Source of the DNA: Syntrophorhabdaceae bacterium
GTDB lineage: Bacteria; Desulfobacterota; Syntrophorhabdia; Syntrophorhabdales; Syntrophorhabdaceae
Direction: 5' to 3'
DNA length: 64,000 nt
NCBI GenBank assembly: GCA_036504895.1
Contig: DASXUJ010000121.1
Location: forward strand, 1-64,000
Both the position numbers and the translations under genes were made by a program. Position 1 is the first letter of the stretch, and each line of letters begins with the position of its first letter. Shown here in pieces: positions 62,235-64,000 of the stretch. The notes beneath the pieces were generated by a model. It ran no database searches. It worked only from the letters and a program-made list of their open reading frames with translations, and had not been told where the DNA came from.

Positions 62235-62807
62235 CTACGGAAGAGCGGGGCACAATCCTGGATGGGCGTTGCAAAAGGCGTCGCACTGATCGTGAATCGC
62301 GTTGACTTCAGCATTCATAGCGGAACCGGTTACAGGAACTGCAACCATCGTGGACTCCGTCCTCCCGGCGGCGTTAATATGGGTTTGAAAGCCTACTGCC
62401 GAAGCGGGCCCCGGAACTATTTTTCCTCCATTGTTAACCCTCTGGAAGGCAATCGCCTTTACGGCCCCATGGGTCCTGAGATTGCCGGCCGTCAAAGTGC
62501 AGATGAACTCTCCCCCGGTATTCGCCTGGGACATGGCGGCGCGGGTCACCGCATTCGGTGCCGAAAGAGCCCTGTCGCAGCCGCAAAACCCGCCGGTGTC
62601 GTCATAAAACGCAAATTCCAGCACCTGGGGCTGATTTGTGGGATTAATAAATGTCATCACCGTATCCGTTGTGAGGATTGGGTTAATGGGTCCCGCAAAA
62701 CTGTCTACAAGAGCCCATTCACCGATCAGATAAGTATCTGCGGCCAGCGCGCCTAAAGGCGTGACAAGGGCCATTACCATCAAAACTATCATACATCCTT
62801 TTTTCAT
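62235..62807 (-). CDS. Hypothetical exported protein, Cys-containing
   Basis: 190 residues. Signal peptide (MKKGCMIVLMVMALVTPLGA), mature domain with beta character (TDTVMTFINPTNQPQVLEFA, GAVKAIAFQRVNNGGKIVPG), a Cys trio FCGCDRAL and FICTLTAG, and a C-terminal Cys-rich end (DQCDAFCNAHPGLCPALP). The seven mature Cys residues could form disulphides. GGAGGTGTAAC precedes the ATG. No family recognised. It follows the repeat-protein gene on the same strand, so they may be co-expressed. Confidence 0.72.
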   Translation of the reverse strand: MKKGCMIVLMVMALVTPLGALAADTYLIGEWALVDSFAGPINPILTTDTVMTFINPTNQPQVLEFAFYDDTGGFCGCDRALSAPNAVTRAAMSQANTGGEFICTLTAGNLRTHGAVKAIAFQRVNNGGKIVPGPASAVGFQTHINAAGRTESTMVAVPVTGSAMNAEVNAIHDQCDAFCNAHPGLCPALP

Positions 62808-62900
62808 GTTACACCTCCATTTCTAATGCATTCTGTTTCCGGATATGCCCTCCGCGCACGGCGAGTATGGATATACCCGCCCCTGCGTTTTTCTTGATTA

Positions 62901-64000
62901 TCACGGTCCCGCAAAAGCTGCCGAGACCGTTCTTGCCCTGCTCATGACCACCGTACAGGTAGGGCTTGTGCCGCTGCAGCCCGATCCGCTCCAACCGGTA
63001 AACGTGGAACCGACGGCAGGGACGGCGCTGAGAGTCACGGACATGTTATGGAGCAACGCGGCCTGGCACGCAGCCCCGCAGTCTATTCCGGCAGGACTGC
63101 TTGTGACGGTCCCGGCGCCTTTCTTCTTCTCCTTCTTCACGATTTTGAGCGTATAGGGACCGACGAAGGAAGCGCTCACCGTCTTCGCCCTGTCCATGGT
63201 AATACTGCATGTGGCTCCTGCGCCGGAGCATCCGTTGCTCCAGCCCGCAAAAACCGAACCCGGCACAGGAGTGGCGGAGAGGGTTACCATCGTATTGAGA
63301 GGGTATAAACCCCGGCACGCGGCCCCGCAGTCTATTCCGGCAGGACTTCCTGTCACGGTCCCATCCCCGTCATTGATCCTTTTCCTGGATACATGCAGAA
63401 TTCGAGGCCCGGTAAAAGAGGCGGTCACCGTCTTCGCCCGATCCATCGTGATGCTGCATGTAGGGCCTGTACCGGAGCATGCGCCGCTCAGGCCTGAGAC
63501 GCTCCAATCGGTGAATATCGAATTTTCAGAAGGCGCCGCAGTCAGGGTCACAGGGGTGCCGGGATAATACATTTTGCCGCAGGTGGCCCCGCAGTCGATC
63601 ATCCCGTCTCCGGACGTGATGGTTCCGGCACCGGAGGAGGCCGCCTTTCTCGCGATATTCAATTTTAGCTTTTTACCATTCACGGGATAGAAAACCGCCT
63701 GCACGGCGGTATCGGCGCTCATGACCACTTTACATGGGGTTGCCGCGCCCACGCACCCTCCCGTCCAGTACGCAAACGCAGAGCCCGTTGCCGGTGCGGG
63801 GGTAAGGGTCACCTGAACTCCCGGCAGAAAACGGGCGGAGCATTGAGCGCCACAGTTTATGCCCGAGGGAGAGCTCGTGACCGTGCCTGAACCGGGCCCT
63901 GCCAAAGAAACGGCAAGAAGCCGCCCCAGCGTGAATTCGGCCGTAACCGATTTGGCGCTATCCATGGTCACGGTACACGGGCCGGTACCGCTGCATCCCG
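62901..64000 (-). CDS. Secreted tandem-repeat protein (InlB_B-like, Cys-rich), start beyond window
   Basis: At least 366 residues, open to the right edge. Four to five tandem repeats of 70-80 residues, each with a core like GTVTSSPAGIDCGAACQA, VTLSAVPAVGSTFTGWSG and CSGTSPTCTVVMSRARTVSA ending in F-x-GP. Each repeat has conserved Cys pairs (DCGAxC and C...C), unlike the Cys-free repeats of the 44-46 kb gene. Extracellular or surface role is likely. The frame ends TGA-TAA at 62906-62901; one base more would join a further VIIKKNAGAGISILAVRGG segment, so a frame break in the last repeat is possible. Confidence 0.8.
   Translation of the reverse strand, partial: GCSGTGPCTVTMDSAKSVTAEFTLGRLLAVSLAGPGSGTVTSSPSGINCGAQCSARFLPGVQVTLTPAPATGSAFAYWTGGCVGAATPCKVVMSADTAVQAVFYPVNGKKLKLNIARKAASSGAGTITSGDGMIDCGATCGKMYYPGTPVTLTAAPSENSIFTDWSVSGLSGACSGTGPTCSITMDRAKTVTASFTGPRILHVSRKRINDGDGTVTGSPAGIDCGAACRGLYPLNTMVTLSATPVPGSVFAGWSNGCSGAGATCSITMDRAKTVSASFVGPYTLKIVKKEKKKGAGTVTSSPAGIDCGAACQAALLHNMSVTLSAVPAVGSTFTGWSGSGCSGTSPTCTVVMSRARTVSAAFAGP

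Noticed and set aside
1-64000. tRNA, rRNA, transposase, phage integrase or CRISPR array
   Set aside because: I looked for conserved tRNA arms, repeat-spacer patterns and typical proteins and found none; short or unusual RNA genes could still be missed by eye.

Overview
The window (about 55-58% G+C by eye, dense genes on both strands) looks like chromosomal DNA of an anaerobic Desulfobacterota (deltaproteobacterial) bacterium. Pointers: a HesB/IscA-like gene readable only if an in-frame UGA is selenocysteine, a glutaredoxin / ferredoxin-thioredoxin-reductase-rubredoxin pair, sigma54 signalling of the GlrK/GlrR type, a GEMM riboswitch, and many small lipoproteins and PAS kinases. The taxon is an inference. 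I saw no rRNA, tRNA, transposase, phage gene or CRISPR array.

Left part (1-18 kb): a heavy-metal RND efflux operon (zinc ribbon - TolC - membrane fusion protein - CzcA-like pump), a Tim44-like membrane protein and a CusS/CusR-like two-component system. Rightwards lie an orphan FlgF-like gene with a structured leader, a methyltransferase, a cobalamin-type radical SAM protein, two tandem ArnT-like glycosyltransferases and a CDF metal exporter. Six promoters here share one exact architecture, ATTACA-N4-TGTAAT-N5-nnTAAn-N22-(-10), which defines a local regulon joining metal efflux to envelope-modification genes.

Middle part (18-35 kb): an RHH-PilZ protein followed by a GEMM (c-di-GMP-I) riboswitch with terminator, a triple-PAS hybrid kinase, a small lipoprotein gene interrupted by an in-frame TGA with a SECIS-like hairpin (candidate new selenoprotein), a His/Pro-rich secreted protein, a Spy-like protein, zinc-ribbon/BON proteins, and a GlrK-QseG-GlrR-like cassette followed by a perfect sigma54 promoter in front of a degenerate kinase-like gene.

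Right part (35-64 kb): mostly housekeeping and metabolism. It holds a tyrosine-decarboxylase-like PLP enzyme, MscS, MFS, pncB, NlpC/P60, PhzF, ilvB behind a classical leader-peptide attenuator, an acetate transporter, the HesB-like selenoprotein, an ABC-type solute-binding protein, the Grx/FTR/NCS2 cluster, SemiSWEET, a cold-shock protein and panBCD behind a second attenuator-like leader. Several genes (44.3-46.7 kb, 31.5 kb, 51.9 kb, perhaps 62.9 kb) carry single-base frame breaks, mostly in short homopolymers. These may be assembly errors or real decay, and the gene models there should be read with that in mind.
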